Below are positions 47,653 through 57,870 of a DNA stretch of 64,000 nucleotides, in pieces (positions within the stretch are counted from its first letter, which is position 1; every line of letters begins with the position of its first letter). The position numbers and the translations under genes are program-made. The notes under the pieces were generated by a model. That model was not told where the DNA came from. It saw nothing but the letters and a program-made list of their open reading frames with translations, and made no database searches. Source of the stretch: Leishmania martiniquensis (lineage: Eukaryota > Euglenozoa > Kinetoplastea > Trypanosomatida > Trypanosomatidae); assembly GCF_017916325.1 (NCBI RefSeq), contig NC_090148.1:299001-363000 (forward strand). The letters are read 5' to 3'.

Positions 47653-49026
47653 TTAATCAATCGACTCCTCGTTCTCTTGCGCGCGCACAAACTCGGTGTT
47701 GGCGCGAGAGAGCGGGTCGGAGAGGGTTAGCGACACACGCACACCGGCCTCCAGCTCGAACTGGTCCAGCAGCTGCTTGGCCTTGAAGAGCGACTCGGCG
47801 TCGCGGAAGACGACGCGGAAGTGCCGCTCGTAGAGAGGCCAGCACGACAGGTAACCAGGAATGTCGCGCAGACGGCCGCGCACGCGCTGCAGTGGTGCGT
47901 GAGACGAGAGCGCCGCCACCGCCGTCACGAAATCCTTCTGGCGACGCGGGAACTGCTTAATGATTGTTGCCGGCGTCGACTGCCGCAGCGGTTGAGACTG
48001 CCTGCCGCTGCTGCGGACAGCTCCCTCAGCGTCGTCCTCCGCCGTCTCACAACGTCCACGGAACACAACGCCATCGGCCGCTGCGCTCTTCTCAGCGTCA
48101 TCTGGCGACTCGGTCTTGACTCGCTGCGGAAGGGGGGCGTCAGCGCTGTTCTCGTGGTCGATGTGCCGCCGCTTTGCTCCCGAGAGAGTCGCTGCAGCGG
48201 GAGTGTCGCCGCTGCCTTGTGTGTCCGCGTCCTCTTCTCGTGCGCCCCCCTTCTCCTCACTCTTGACAGCCCTCATATGGGCGTGGTCCGCGTCGCTAGG
48301 TGCAGGTCCTTTAGCGATGCGCACCAATACTTCGTCTGCTGTTCGTCCAGGCAAGTGCACGCTCACGGGCAGCTTCTCTTCAAAGTAGTGCTGCCGCCGC
48401 AGCCGCAGGGCCAACTGCTCCACCGCGCCGACGTTGGCCGCCGCAGCCGCCTCCGAAAACGCCTGTGAAGGGGCTGTTGCGCCTTTTTGCGCCCCCTTCG
48501 CTGACCAAGACGACGACGGAGCCGCTGAGGGGGCCTTTGAACGCGGTGAGGGATGGGCAGCCTGCATCGGTGCGAAGTCAGCGTTTGCCGGTCCGTAGAA
48601 GCTGATTTCGGCAGAGCGGGTCTCGGTGCGGCAGCGTACAGCGTAGCTGCAGCCACGCACCGCACTCACGAGGCGCCGCGACTGCGGCCCGCCCTCGTGG
48701 ACGAGCCGCTCCACATCCAGCGTCTCCTGGTAGTCGCTGCGCAGCCCGCAGTAGTTGGGCAGAGAGGCTTTGTGCAGCATGCCAAAATCGTTCTCGACGT
48801 TCGTGATGATCACGGTGTACTTGACCTTGTCCGACTCCTCGGCACGGGCGGCCGCGCCTGTTTGTGCGGTCTTGACCTTTGCGCCGTCGCGTGTGCGGGG
48901 CCCTTGGGGCCGCCTTTCCACCGTGCTCGCGCTTCCGCTGGTGTTGGGTCTTGCAGAACGAGCGCTGCAAGGCGTCGTGGGCGCGCCGCCCCGCTTCGTC
49001 GAGGCGCTACTCTTCGCTGTCCGCAT
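47653..49026 (-). CDS. Hypothetical protein with two RRM-like segments, 457 aa
   Basis: Start at ATG 49026 (MRTAKSSASTKRGGAPTTPC). An upstream in-frame ATG at 49092 precedes the first AG after the nearest pyrimidine tract, so it would be removed by trans-splicing. The first 65 residues are basic and disordered. Two segments have alternating strands and helices like RNA-recognition motifs. They are residues about 70-150 (KYTVIITNVENDFGMLHKAS to SYAVRCRTETRSAEISFYGP) and about 370-445 (RGRLRDIPGYLSCWPLYERH followed by FRVVFRDAESLFKAKQLLDQ). Between them lies a disordered charged region with VKTESPDDAEKS. The RNP consensus is not clearly present, so RNA binding is only a suggestion. Confidence 0.72.
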   Translation of the reverse strand: MRTAKSSASTKRGGAPTTPCSARSARPNTSGSASTVERRPQGPRTRDGAKVKTAQTGAAARAEESDKVKYTVIITNVENDFGMLHKASLPNYCGLRSDYQETLDVERLVHEGGPQSRRLVSAVRGCSYAVRCRTETRSAEISFYGPANADFAPMQAAHPSPRSKAPSAAPSSSWSAKGAQKGATAPSQAFSEAAAAANVGAVEQLALRLRRQHYFEEKLPVSVHLPGRTADEVLVRIAKGPAPSDADHAHMRAVKSEEKGGAREEDADTQGSGDTPAAATLSGAKRRHIDHENSADAPLPQRVKTESPDDAEKSAAADGVVFRGRCETAEDDAEGAVRSSGRQSQPLRQSTPATIIKQFPRRQKDFVTAVAALSSHAPLQRVRGRLRDIPGYLSCWPLYERHFRVVFRDAESLFKAKQLLDQFELEAGVRVSLTLSDPLSRANTEFVRAQENEESID

Positions 49027-49779
49027 GATATTAGCCGAAGGTGTGGGGTGAGGCCCGGGAGGCAGTAGGCGCCCCGAAAAACACTTTGGCATGAGCAGTG
49101 CCGTGTGTAAGCAGGTGCGTGCACGCCCATGAGGCGGAACACAGAAGCGCAGAGAGCACAAAAGAGAGGTGGGGTGGACGATGAAGACGAGGGAGAAGTG
49201 CGGCAGAGTCGATGCAGCACACCTGCCCGGAGGCCGGTGCGCTTTCCGCTCAGTGCGCGTGCTGCTGATGAGGGGCCGCGGGGGCGGGCCAGCGACAGCA
49301 ACGGAGGGAAGGCACGGGTGAAGGGGTGAGTGCCGGGGCATGCGCAGCAACCGTTGCGCATATACACACGCACACACACACACAGAGCATACCTGAACCG
49401 CAGTGTGCTCAGGCACGCCAACAAAGAAGCGCCGATGCGGTGAGGGACACAGAAAAAAAAGGATGCGGTGAGAGGGGATGCAGTGCGGACCGCATACGCA
49501 TACACCATCAGGAAACAAAGCAGACCGCCGTACGCTGAGGAACGCGGCCAGCAGAGCGTGACGGGGAGGTGGGTCTGTGCGTGGGGGGGGCGGCGGGGAG
49601 GAGGAAGGCCACCGCCGGCACGGCGTGAGGGCTGCTGTCCAAACGCAGTCGGTTTACGCCTCTGGCATCCCCCAACCAATACCCGTGCACCACTCACAGG
49701 CCCCTTTGCCGCGCAGCCTTCACGCCACATCGAGCTGTAGCGGCCCGCCTGCCTTCATCCGTGCCCCGGCACGCGGGTC
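49027..49779. other. Intergenic spacer, nothing specific
   Basis: Leader of the 457-aa gene and 3' UTR of the membrane-protein gene. Short (CA)n near 49366-49384, A8 near 49452-49460. No accepted frame. Confidence 0.5.
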
Positions 49780-50757
49780 TCATGCCTTATCGAAGCGGTA
49801 CTTCAGCCTGGACAAGGCCACCAAGTTCGCGCGGGTGCCGAGCGTCGATCGCACGAGCAGCCCCGTGCCGAGGTGGAAGAGCGGCTGCCACACGGCCAGC
49901 ACGTACTCGAGCGCTGCGTCGGTGATCTTCTGCAGCGACAACACCGACGGCGGCTGCAGCCCGAGATCGGCGTAGACGCTTTGTGACACGCGCTGGCGGT
50001 GCACCAGGGAGGCCAGCCAGAACAGCGAACTCAGGCTTGCAAGGGCTGCAGCGACCAGCTGGGCGGTCGCCGGATCCGCCTTGACACGCTGGCATAGCTG
50101 GCGGAGGGTGGGTCGCGGCGTTGCAGCCGGTGCCGCTGGTGAGGGGCTCTCCTCAACACGGCAGCTGTGCAGATCCTGTGGCTCCGTCCGCGTGAGGTCC
50201 TCGACGTTCACACGGAGCCGGCGACATGCCTCGAAGCAGCTCCACGCCGACCAACACAACAGCGCAATGCTGTAGAGCATCGCTGAGGCCGAGAGCACTG
50301 CCATCACACTACCAGCTCGCACGTCCGCCCCGGTGGCTGTACGGCGGCTCATGTAGTCATGTACGTACTTGCGTTGTGCGGTGCGCTGCTTCGCGTCCAG
50401 TGCCGCCAACGCCTCCAGGGAGGCCTTCGAGAGAGCTGTCGGCGCCGCTGCCGCTGCCCTTAGCGCCGGTGCGTCTTGCTGCTGCGCTATCTGAGCGAGA
50501 CTCGCGGCGGCCGCCAGGTCGACGGACATGTCTATCAGCAAGGAGCCGCTCAGCAAGAGGAACGTGTGCACCAATGCCAGCACCGCCTGGAGGCAAACAA
50601 TAACCTTCAACAGCTGCGTACTGCCCCGAAGCGAGCGGGCTAAGTAGGCAATGACCTCCTCCTGCTCATTCGTGCTCAGGAGATCCTCAGAGTCGATGAG
50701 CGCCTTGGCGTGCTGATTCCTGTCTGTGAAGTTGTGATTGCCGTGACGGTAACGCAT
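49780..50757 (-). CDS. Hypothetical multi-pass membrane protein, 325 aa
   Basis: Start at ATG 50757 (MRYRHGNHNFTDRNQHAKAL). Hydrophobic segments at about 50-75 (VIVCLQAVLALVHTFLLLSG), 150-177 (SVMAVLSASAMLYSIALLCW), 234-252 (LVAAALASLSSLFWLASLV) and possibly 284-302 (EYVLAVWQPLFHLGTGLLV). This gives three or four membrane spans separated by polar loops, one of them Ala/Gln-rich (about 85-130). A helix before the first span (TNEQEEVIAYLARSLRGSTQ) and the basic C-terminal tail (RANLVALSRLKYRFDKA) look conserved in character. No signal peptide. No family recognised; transporter, organelle-membrane or scaffold roles are all possible. Confidence 0.75.
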   Translation of the reverse strand: MRYRHGNHNFTDRNQHAKALIDSEDLLSTNEQEEVIAYLARSLRGSTQLLKVIVCLQAVLALVHTFLLLSGSLLIDMSVDLAAAASLAQIAQQQDAPALRAAAAAPTALSKASLEALAALDAKQRTAQRKYVHDYMSRRTATGADVRAGSVMAVLSASAMLYSIALLCWSAWSCFEACRRLRVNVEDLTRTEPQDLHSCRVEESPSPAAPAATPRPTLRQLCQRVKADPATAQLVAAALASLSSLFWLASLVHRQRVSQSVYADLGLQPPSVLSLQKITDAALEYVLAVWQPLFHLGTGLLVRSTLGTRANLVALSRLKYRFDKA

Positions 50758-51816
50758 GGCTCACGGGGGCGCAGCGCCAAAGCAGAGGCAGTGGAGCGGC
50801 GACACCGCTTTCCCCTCCGTCGGTGGTTCCCTTGTCGGCCTCCCCCTCCACACACACACATACACACACAGGAGTACCTGTGGCGCCTGCGTGCACGCGT
50901 GCTCCTTCTCCGGTGCGTGCCACGCAGTACACTTACAGGCGGCACCCGCACAGCAGATGGCCACGCAGGCGTTCCAGGCAAGGGCGGCGAGGGGGCGGGC
51001 CCTTTTTCGTTCTTGAAGGGCACAGGCAAGAGCGGCGCAGAGCTTTCCTGTCGAGGGATCCGCCCTTCTTCACGCGCGCCTCCGTCCCTCGAAGCTCGGC
51101 GGTAAGGGGGAGACCAAACTAAGAGGGAGAGAGCAAACCTTTCCCACGATGGCGCGAGGGCTGCACAGTGTGTAGAGGGGCGTGGCGCAAGAGAGGCTCG
51201 AGTGGTGTGCAAGAGGAGGGCAGCGGAAGAGCATGAGAGAGAAAGAGAGAGGGCGCCAGAGATGCCGGCGGCGACGCCGAGGCGGCTGCCGATGTATGCG
51301 CGTGCGTGTGTGTGTGTGCTTGACTGAGAGCCGCAACAGTGACCCACCAGCCAACTCGGCCAATGGCACCACCTCTCGAGGTCAGGAGGGACCCCTTCGC
51401 GTTTCCCGAGTCCAGCAGCAACACATACGCGCTCGTTTTCCCCCCTTTTTCTCTTTCGGGCAGGCACGGCGAAGAGCTTAGGAGGCGAAAGCGAGGACCC
51501 ACCGCAACGGGAAGGATGGTCGGTGGTGTGCTCATGTACGAGGAGGCAGAGAAGGTGCGCGCATGTGTGTGTGTGTGTACGCCATCACCGCTTCTCCTCC
51601 CGTCGCCTCTTCCTTTGCAGCCACGATACTGAACGGACCACGAGGCTCTTCGTCCCCCGCTCCAGCCCGCCCCCATGGCTGTGGTCACCGGGGCGCCGCC
51701 TCAGCTCCACAGAGTACGGCTTCGCGACTGGTGCCACGACTGCACTCGCAGTGGCCCTTGCGGTGGGCATGGCCGGCGGTTTCGTTGGGAGCGCGTGGCA
51801 TGCACGGCGGGGCTGC
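50758..51816. other. Intergenic spacer, nothing specific
   Basis: Leader of the membrane-protein gene with a small ggcgc-a-gcgcc hairpin near 50770, and 3' UTR of the GT69 gene. (CA)n near 50850-50869, (TG)n near 51306-51319 and 51563-51577. No accepted frame. Confidence 0.5.
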
Positions 51817-54800
51817 TTAGGGGATGTCGCCAAACGGTAGCGGCGAACGACTAGCGCAGTTGCTGTTGCGCGACCGCAGCTGGTGGTGCAACTCGGTAAG
51901 GCACTCCGCAGCGTTCGCCGCGTTGGAGCTCCTACCCCCTGCGGTGCCCAGCGGCGTATCGTGGCGCCGCCACTGTACCTGCGTGTCATTACCGCCGCTT
52001 ACTGCGACGCTGCGAGGGATAGACGTCGACCACGAGACGGAGCGAGGCATCCCCTCAGTGCGGAGGGCAGCTGCGTACCCACTCGCCTCCTCTACCGCCG
52101 CATTACCACCGCCGTACGCATCCCTGACTTCCACTGCAGGAGAGGGCGCCGACCGGTGGCAGGGTTTCGCGGGCGAGGCGCTGCTCCTGAGAGACGAGAG
52201 CTCACGCAACATGGAGCTCCACCACCCAGGCAGGTTGCTGAAGGGCCGCCGTGCTGGGCGACAGCCATGCCAGAGCCGAGCACAGCACAGCGTCCTGGGC
52301 AGCCGCATCAGAGACTGCGCGAAGACACACATGGCCCGCAGCGCTTGACCGCCGCACGGGTGGGCAGCGCAGGTCTTCGTGAAGTGGGGCTTCAGTCGAG
52401 ACAGCGGCAGCAGAAGGGTCGCCAAGTGAGGGAGAGGATGGAGGAGGCGGCCGTAGCCGCCGCCACCGCTGACGGCCGTCTCTTTTTCCGATTCCTCAGA
52501 GACAACGCCGCCTGCGCGCCACCCCGGCCGCCCAGCAGGTTGCGGGTGCCCAAGAGCGCGGTGCAGCGCGCGCCACCACTGCACCTTCACCGAGCCGGCC
52601 TGTCCCGCACCGCCCCCAAGCGTCGGCGCCACGACCACATCTGCCTTCACCTGCCAGCCCAACCAACACAGCAGCAACGCCGCAAAGAGGAGTTGCCCCA
52701 GGCGTAAAAGAGGTAGGTAAAAGGCTAATTCAAGCACAATCCAGGCACCGCTCGTTCTGACACACTCCATTCGGGTCAGTGTGGGGATGTCTATGAAGCC
52801 TGTGGCTCTCACACGACCGTCCCCATCTTGCACACGTACCTCCTGTACAGTGCCCATGACCGGCCTTGAAGGGGCAGCGACGGAGGCCGACTGCAGCCAG
52901 TCGTCCATCGCCGATGTAGCCTCGCCGAGCTCGCGCAGACTACTTAAAGTCGCACTGATGCCCCGCGTGAGGACCGAGAACGGCCAGCACAGCTGCAATC
53001 GCCGCGCCAGCGTCCAGCCCCAGTACACGTACGGGTTCGCGAAGAACCACCTGTGACCTATGACACGGTTGAAGTCATCAGCGCTGTACGCGACGCGCAC
53101 GTGAGGGTTGAGCAGGATGATCGGCGCCCGCCTTTCCTGCAGGAGGGTGGCATGCGCTACATCTTGGCAGATCAAGAGGCACTCCGAGGCGAGACAAACC
53201 CCGTCGCGCACCTGAGTCTGCCCACTAACGGTGGCGCCGTAGGAGGGAGTGAAGGCGTGGCGAAACCTCAGCGACGGGTACCGCGCACGGTAGTAGGTGC
53301 TATCCTCCTCCGCACGCAGCGTCGCCGGCGCAGCAGACGACATACCGCTGCTGCCTCCTGCCTTCGAGGCTGCGTCGATGCGGCGCGCGAGGTCCGGCGC
53401 GGTCGCGAGGAGAAGCGTGAGGTTTTCGATCCGTAGCCGGAGCTGCGTCCAGTCTTCGCTGGCCGCTGAGGGTTGGCGCACCTCGTGATCCTCGACACCA
53501 TGCAGGAGGCTCTCGAAGCTATGGCTGTTACTGCACACCTCAGGCTCGTAGAAAGGCACATCCGTCAGCGCGGCGATCTCGCTGCGCGTCTTGCTCCACA
53601 GCTTGCACTTCGACATCAGGCGGCGGGCCAGAACGCGTGTGTAGTAGCGCGACAGCGCTGTCTTGGCGAGCAGGTCGCGCACATCGCCGATGCGGTCGTA
53701 GACAGCACCCGAGGGATGTAGCGCGACATCAGGGGATGACGCAGCGGCCGCATCTGTCGCACTGCGTCGTGTGTCACTGGTGGTGACTGGCCGGGTCGGG
53801 GTGAGGAAGAAGCGGCCGCGGATGGCCGCGACACCGTTCCAACAGCACTTGACTGGGATGGAGGCCGTCTCCGATGCGCGATTGCCGTGGTGTGTGCCAC
53901 GGAAGATGCGATAGAACGCATCTTGGGTGGCGTGGTCGTCAGAATACGGCATCACCCCCTCGAAACACTTGCCGAGCCGATCGCGCGCGACCCATGTGTC
54001 ATAGAAGGTCAAATAGAAGTCCATACCACACGCCATGTCGAAGCTGGTGGCGGTCATGGTCGAGGTGGCGCCGGACGGAGATATCGGCGCTGTGTCTCTT
54101 TGGCGCTGCTGTGCATGGCCGTCGTCATGGATGCTGGCCGCTGAGGCACCCGCCTTCTCACGGCTTGTCTTCGAGGCGGAGGACATCCAGCCGTGTGGCC
54201 GCGTCGTCGCCGCCATCTGTGACTCTGCACGGCTCTCCAGCAGCGCTGTGATGTCCTGCGGGCGGAAGAAGATGTCATTGAAGAAGAGCACCACAAGACT
54301 ATCCGCGCCACTATCTGCGCTATCCTGCTCCTGCCTCGGCGACCGCTCGAAGGCGTTCATGCCCTTCTCGTAGAGAGGCGCGAGCGCCTTGTTCCGGATG
54401 CACGCCATCCACTCGGTGCGCTCGTGGAAGGGCTGCCGCTCCACGTAGCCGAGGCAGGAGCCTTCGGTTGTCGCGTAGACACGTCGCACCCCGGCGGCGT
54501 GCAGCCGCGGGATCAGCACCGTGAGGATGAGGTCGGCCGTCCTATCGGGCGATATGGTGGCGTAGATGGAGACAACAACGGAGGTAGCGAGGTCGAAAAA
54601 GGGCTCCACCTCCTCCTCCAGGAAGACGATCAGCGCCTCGGTGAGGTCAGGCAGCACCTCCTCGCTCTTCCATAGGTTCATGGCGATGTAGAAGTGATCC
54701 CAGCCGTGCGTCGGCGTGTGCGGGGTCGCGCGATGCGCCACGGCGGAGCGGAGCCGGCCTTTCGGAATAGAGACCTTGATGGCGGGCCCAGTGCCGTTTG

Positions 54801-55575
54801 CGATGCCAACCCTATCCGCTGCTGCCATCCTCGTGTCGGCACACTCGCCGGTGTGCGCCTTCTCGGCCGTCGCGCCCTCGTGCTGCGCCGTCAGCGGCAG
54901 GGGCACCCATGGGTAGGGCACAAGCTGGACGTCGTCGGAGGCCAAAGGGGGCGAGGTGGACGAGCCGCGATGGTGGAGAGTCAAGTTGCGTGGGTAACAC
55001 ACCTCAACCACGTCCCCGGAAGCCGCGCCATCCTCTTCGTTGCAGCGGTCGCCGCCATCCACACTGCCTTGCCCGCCCAAGAAGCGAAGGAGTGACGTGG
55101 CAGGGCGCCGCACCTTCCACGACTTGTGATGCCGGTTGCGCGCCGCCTCCGCACGCGCCGCCACCCTCTCGCTCTGTCTCACCGCGTCCACGAGCATTGC
55201 CATCTGCGCGGCACCGCTGCCCGGTCGGCGCAGCATCTGCACCTGCTCAAAAAAGTCGTTCGACGCAATGGTCCGCGCATCGCGCACGTCACTGAGCTGT
55301 GGGGCACCGGTACGGTTGATGTACTCGGTGACAAAGGCATTCGTCACGTAGGGAAATTCGTGCCGACTGAGCGCCAGCGGTGCGGCTCGCCATTGCGCAC
55401 GAGAAGTGAATAGGAGTGTCCACAGACTGTGCTCCTCGTACCGCAGCTCGTGCACCTCACCAGCATGAGAGCTCTCGGCGTCATCGAAGATGCTGTCCTG
55501 CACGATACCGACGAGCAGCAGCAGCCCGAAGAGGGTGAGGAGGGCAGCATCGCGCAAGAGACTGGCATGATGCAT
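51817..55575 (-). CDS. Giant GT69/CAP59-type glycosyltransferase, membrane anchored, 1252 aa
   Basis: Start at ATG 55575 (MHHASLLRDAALLTLFGLLL); a hydrophobic signal-anchor spans about 9-26 and the upstream 61 codons are CT-rich leader. The central part carries the CAP59/CMT1 (GT69, alpha-1,3-mannosyltransferase) motifs. They are HFYIAMNLWKSEEVLPDLTE; VSIYATISPDRTADLI; GVRRVYATTEGSCLGYVERQ; RTEWMACIRNKALAPL; VVLFFNDIFFRPQDI (about 425-440, metal/nucleotide site); DMACGMDFYLTFYDTWVARD (about 510-530) and VKCCWNGVAAIRGRFF. The fungal enzymes are about 450-550 residues. This protein adds long Ser/Ala-rich loops, a second hydrophobic segment (about 935-975, LLRLGQLLFAALLLCWLGW) and a 270-residue Cys/Arg/Ser-rich tail. 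Probably a Golgi/ER mannosyl- or other glycosyltransferase. Donor and acceptor are unknown. Confidence 0.87.
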   Translation of the reverse strand: MHHASLLRDAALLTLFGLLLLVGIVQDSIFDDAESSHAGEVHELRYEEHSLWTLLFTSRAQWRAAPLALSRHEFPYVTNAFVTEYINRTGAPQLSDVRDARTIASNDFFEQVQMLRRPGSGAAQMAMLVDAVRQSERVAARAEAARNRHHKSWKVRRPATSLLRFLGGQGSVDGGDRCNEEDGAASGDVVEVCYPRNLTLHHRGSSTSPPLASDDVQLVPYPWVPLPLTAQHEGATAEKAHTGECADTRMAAADRVGIANGTGPAIKVSIPKGRLRSAVAHRATPHTPTHGWDHFYIAMNLWKSEEVLPDLTEALIVFLEEEVEPFFDLATSVVVSIYATISPDRTADLILTVLIPRLHAAGVRRVYATTEGSCLGYVERQPFHERTEWMACIRNKALAPLYEKGMNAFERSPRQEQDSADSGADSLVVLFFNDIFFRPQDITALLESRAESQMAATTRPHGWMSSASKTSREKAGASAASIHDDGHAQQRQRDTAPISPSGATSTMTATSFDMACGMDFYLTFYDTWVARDRLGKCFEGVMPYSDDHATQDAFYRIFRGTHHGNRASETASIPVKCCWNGVAAIRGRFFLTPTRPVTTSDTRRSATDAAAASSPDVALHPSGAVYDRIGDVRDLLAKTALSRYYTRVLARRLMSKCKLWSKTRSEIAALTDVPFYEPEVCSNSHSFESLLHGVEDHEVRQPSAASEDWTQLRLRIENLTLLLATAPDLARRIDAASKAGGSSGMSSAAPATLRAEEDSTYYRARYPSLRFRHAFTPSYGATVSGQTQVRDGVCLASECLLICQDVAHATLLQERRAPIILLNPHVRVAYSADDFNRVIGHRWFFANPYVYWGWTLARRLQLCWPFSVLTRGISATLSSLRELGEATSAMDDWLQSASVAAPSRPVMGTVQEVRVQDGDGRVRATGFIDIPTLTRMECVRTSGAWIVLELAFYLPLLRLGQLLFAALLLCWLGWQVKADVVVAPTLGGGAGQAGSVKVQWWRALHRALGHPQPAGRPGWRAGGVVSEESEKETAVSGGGGYGRLLHPLPHLATLLLPLSRLKPHFTKTCAAHPCGGQALRAMCVFAQSLMRLPRTLCCARLWHGCRPARRPFSNLPGWWSSMLRELSSLRSSASPAKPCHRSAPSPAVEVRDAYGGGNAAVEEASGYAAALRTEGMPRSVSWSTSIPRSVAVSGGNDTQVQWRRHDTPLGTAGGRSSNAANAAECLTELHHQLRSRNSNCASRSPLPFGDIP

Positions 55576-56736
55576 TGCAATTAAAAAAGCAGAGGGAAGC
55601 AAAGAAAAGAGAGCGGAGGCGCGACCAAACGCAGCGCAACCAAAAAAGCGTGCGAGTGTGCGTGACGACAGAGAGGGAGGGTCACTTGCGTTCGCTGCGA
55701 TGTACGAACACCGAAAGACGCCTTCACGTAGCAGAGGCACAGGCTCTCTTACGCACACGCAACATTAATATATATATATATATATGTATATATTTGGACA
55801 CGAGGAGGCAGAAGAAAGGGATCGAGGCGCAACGCCTTCAGGGCAGAGGAGCCCTTGACTGGTGGGCGGGTGGGGTGAGAGAGAGAGGTGGTGGTGGCGG
55901 AGACTAGCGATGCGGTGTGGGTGTGGGTATATGCTGCCGGGAAAGGTTTCGCGGAAGAGCGCGTGAGGATGAGATGGCCGTCAACGTTGTAAAGGAAGCG
56001 CGAAGGCAAGAAGGAGAGGAGGTGGAGAAGACGTGACCGGAGGGCCTCGGAGCGGAGCCGATAGAAAGGGAGGTGGGGCGAAGGTAGAGGTGGCAACGAG
56101 GGATCTCAGGGCAGGGATGGAGCCGAAGCGCAACCGCTTGAAGGCACTCGAGTCCCATGGATGGAGGCCTTCCACCTCAGTTTTCGCTCTTCAGAGGGAG
56201 GTTGTCTGCACCTTTAGTAGTGGCGTGGCCGTGAGCGATGGTGCATGCGCGCAGGTGCTGATGCAAGCTGAGGACGAGCTGCGCTACTCATTGTTTGCTG
56301 TCACGCGAACGCTGCTGACACCTTTGGCCGGCGCATCTTCGTGGGTGACGCTCAATTTGTTAAACACTCCTCGCCGGTGTACTCTTCACATACGCGCATG
56401 CATGCAGAGGGCCGGCGCCGCGGCACAATGAGAGCAGGTACATGCATACAGCCGTGCAACAAGGGAGAGCCGGCAACTAGATACCTTCGTCCTCAGCCTA
56501 TGCCCTCTCTTCGTCGACAGCGCAGGCGAACGAGAGCGAAAAAAAGCGCAGCTCAACTGACGTTGGGTGGTGCACGACACTTAATCACGCACCTACGCGC
56601 TCACCCTACGCGCGAAAGGAGTGTGGAGCCCATCGTGTACATCTCTTGCTTGCGGTGAAGCCGCCAATGGCGACCCGTCTCAGCACTGTGGTCTTTCATA
56701 TCAATCTGCGTACGCACTGCTGCTTGCAGCGGAGGC
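55576..56736. other. Intergenic spacer with (TA)n
   Basis: Leader of the GT69 gene with T6 and CT tracts, (TA)n at 55768-55793, a G/A-rich block near 55860-56100, then less repetitive 3' UTR of the next gene. No accepted frame. Confidence 0.5.
55768..55793. repeat. (AT)n dinucleotide repeat
   Basis: 18 bases of alternating a/t, one g interruption at 55786, then tatatat. Confidence 0.9.
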
Positions 56737-57870
56737 TCAGTCGACGCTCCGCATTCGCGGATGCGCGTGCCCGTCAGGCTCTTCACGTCGGATGACCACC
56801 GAGGCGGACAGAGACGCCTCGCCATAGCCCTCTTCTTCAGTGAGCAAATCGGTCAGCAGCACTTCACCCTCGCCTGCCCAGCCGACAGCTCCAGTCACTA
56901 GCGCCACGCGCGGTGTGAGCAGAACCACGGCGGCGGCATGCGGTGTGCGACGTGCGATGTCTGTGTATATGGAGCTTGTGACAGTTGAAGATGCTGTGGG
57001 CGGCGGCGGCGGCTCTGCGCTTTCTCTCGTCGCGGGCGTCACGGTAGGGGGGAAGATGACAACGGAATCACCGCGCTTTGTGGCGGCCACGTACACGTCA
57101 GGAGCGCATTGCAGGAATGCTAGCTGATCTGGCGTGTAAAGCCGCTGAGCTTCCGCGTGCGCGCGGGCGCAGAGAGACCGATAGGCTGCGCAAACGGTCC
57201 AGGTGAGCTCCCCTTGAACGTCCTGCCCCCGCGCTGCCTTACTCCTGGCGCAGCGCTGCACACTTGGAGAGTGCGCGAGCTGGCGCAGCTGGTAGTGCTG
57301 TACGATGGCCACTCGCACCTGCGCTGCACTAGATGGTGTGCCGTAAGGGCCACGCTCAGGGACCGGCAACACTCGCGCTGCTGCAGCGCCGTGCGCCCAC
57401 ACCCACAGCCTGCCGCCGCGTGCGCCGACCACAACAATGACCTCCCCCGCAATACTGCTGGCGGACCCGGACTCGCCTCCGTCGCTAGACGCTCCGGCAC
57501 GGCCGCCGCTCATCTCGAAGACCTCCCCGGGAACAAACCCAAACACCTGTGCACACAGTGATGGGTGGGTCGAAAAGAAATGGACCTCTGAGGCCTGCAC
57601 GAAGAAGGCGAGGTCACGCAGGATGTCGCCCGGCGAGAGGACCGGCACCGTGGCCAACGACGACGGCGGCTGTTCGCTCTCAGCGGAGTCCGATGAACTT
57701 TGCGGCTCGAGCGACGGCGGCTGGCTCAAGCGAATTGCCTTTGACAGCACTGCGCCGACGCCACGGGCGACCCGGAACAGCACCGAGCTTGAGTGGCGGC
57801 GGCGGTGCACTGTGGTGCTGTACGGAAGACGCACTGAGTCCGCCTTTGCGGTGGGGCGAATCGACTTCAT
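56737..57870 (-). CDS. Hypothetical protein, 377 aa, possible mitochondrial presequence
   Basis: Start at ATG 57870 (MKSIRPTAKADSVRLPYSTT), 13 bases after the first AG behind a long C/T tract (57888-57912). The first 48 residues are rich in Arg, Ser and His with one acidic residue, compatible with a mitochondrial presequence. A folded region runs from about 80 (GDILRDLAFFVQASEVHFFS; FGFVPGEVFEM; AGEVIVVVGARGGRLWVWAH) to 180. It resumes after about 205 (TWTVCAAYRSLCARAHAEAQ; LAFLQCAPDVYVAATKRGDS; AAVVLLTPRVALVTGAVGWA). A Pro/Thr-rich linker lies near 290. No membrane span or catalytic motif recognised. Confidence 0.75.
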   Translation of the reverse strand: MKSIRPTAKADSVRLPYSTTVHRRRHSSSVLFRVARGVGAVLSKAIRLSQPPSLEPQSSSDSAESEQPPSSLATVPVLSPGDILRDLAFFVQASEVHFFSTHPSLCAQVFGFVPGEVFEMSGGRAGASSDGGESGSASSIAGEVIVVVGARGGRLWVWAHGAAAARVLPVPERGPYGTPSSAAQVRVAIVQHYQLRQLAHSPSVQRCARSKAARGQDVQGELTWTVCAAYRSLCARAHAEAQRLYTPDQLAFLQCAPDVYVAATKRGDSVVIFPPTVTPATRESAEPPPPPTASSTVTSSIYTDIARRTPHAAAVVLLTPRVALVTGAVGWAGEGEVLLTDLLTEEEGYGEASLSASVVIRREEPDGHAHPRMRSVD

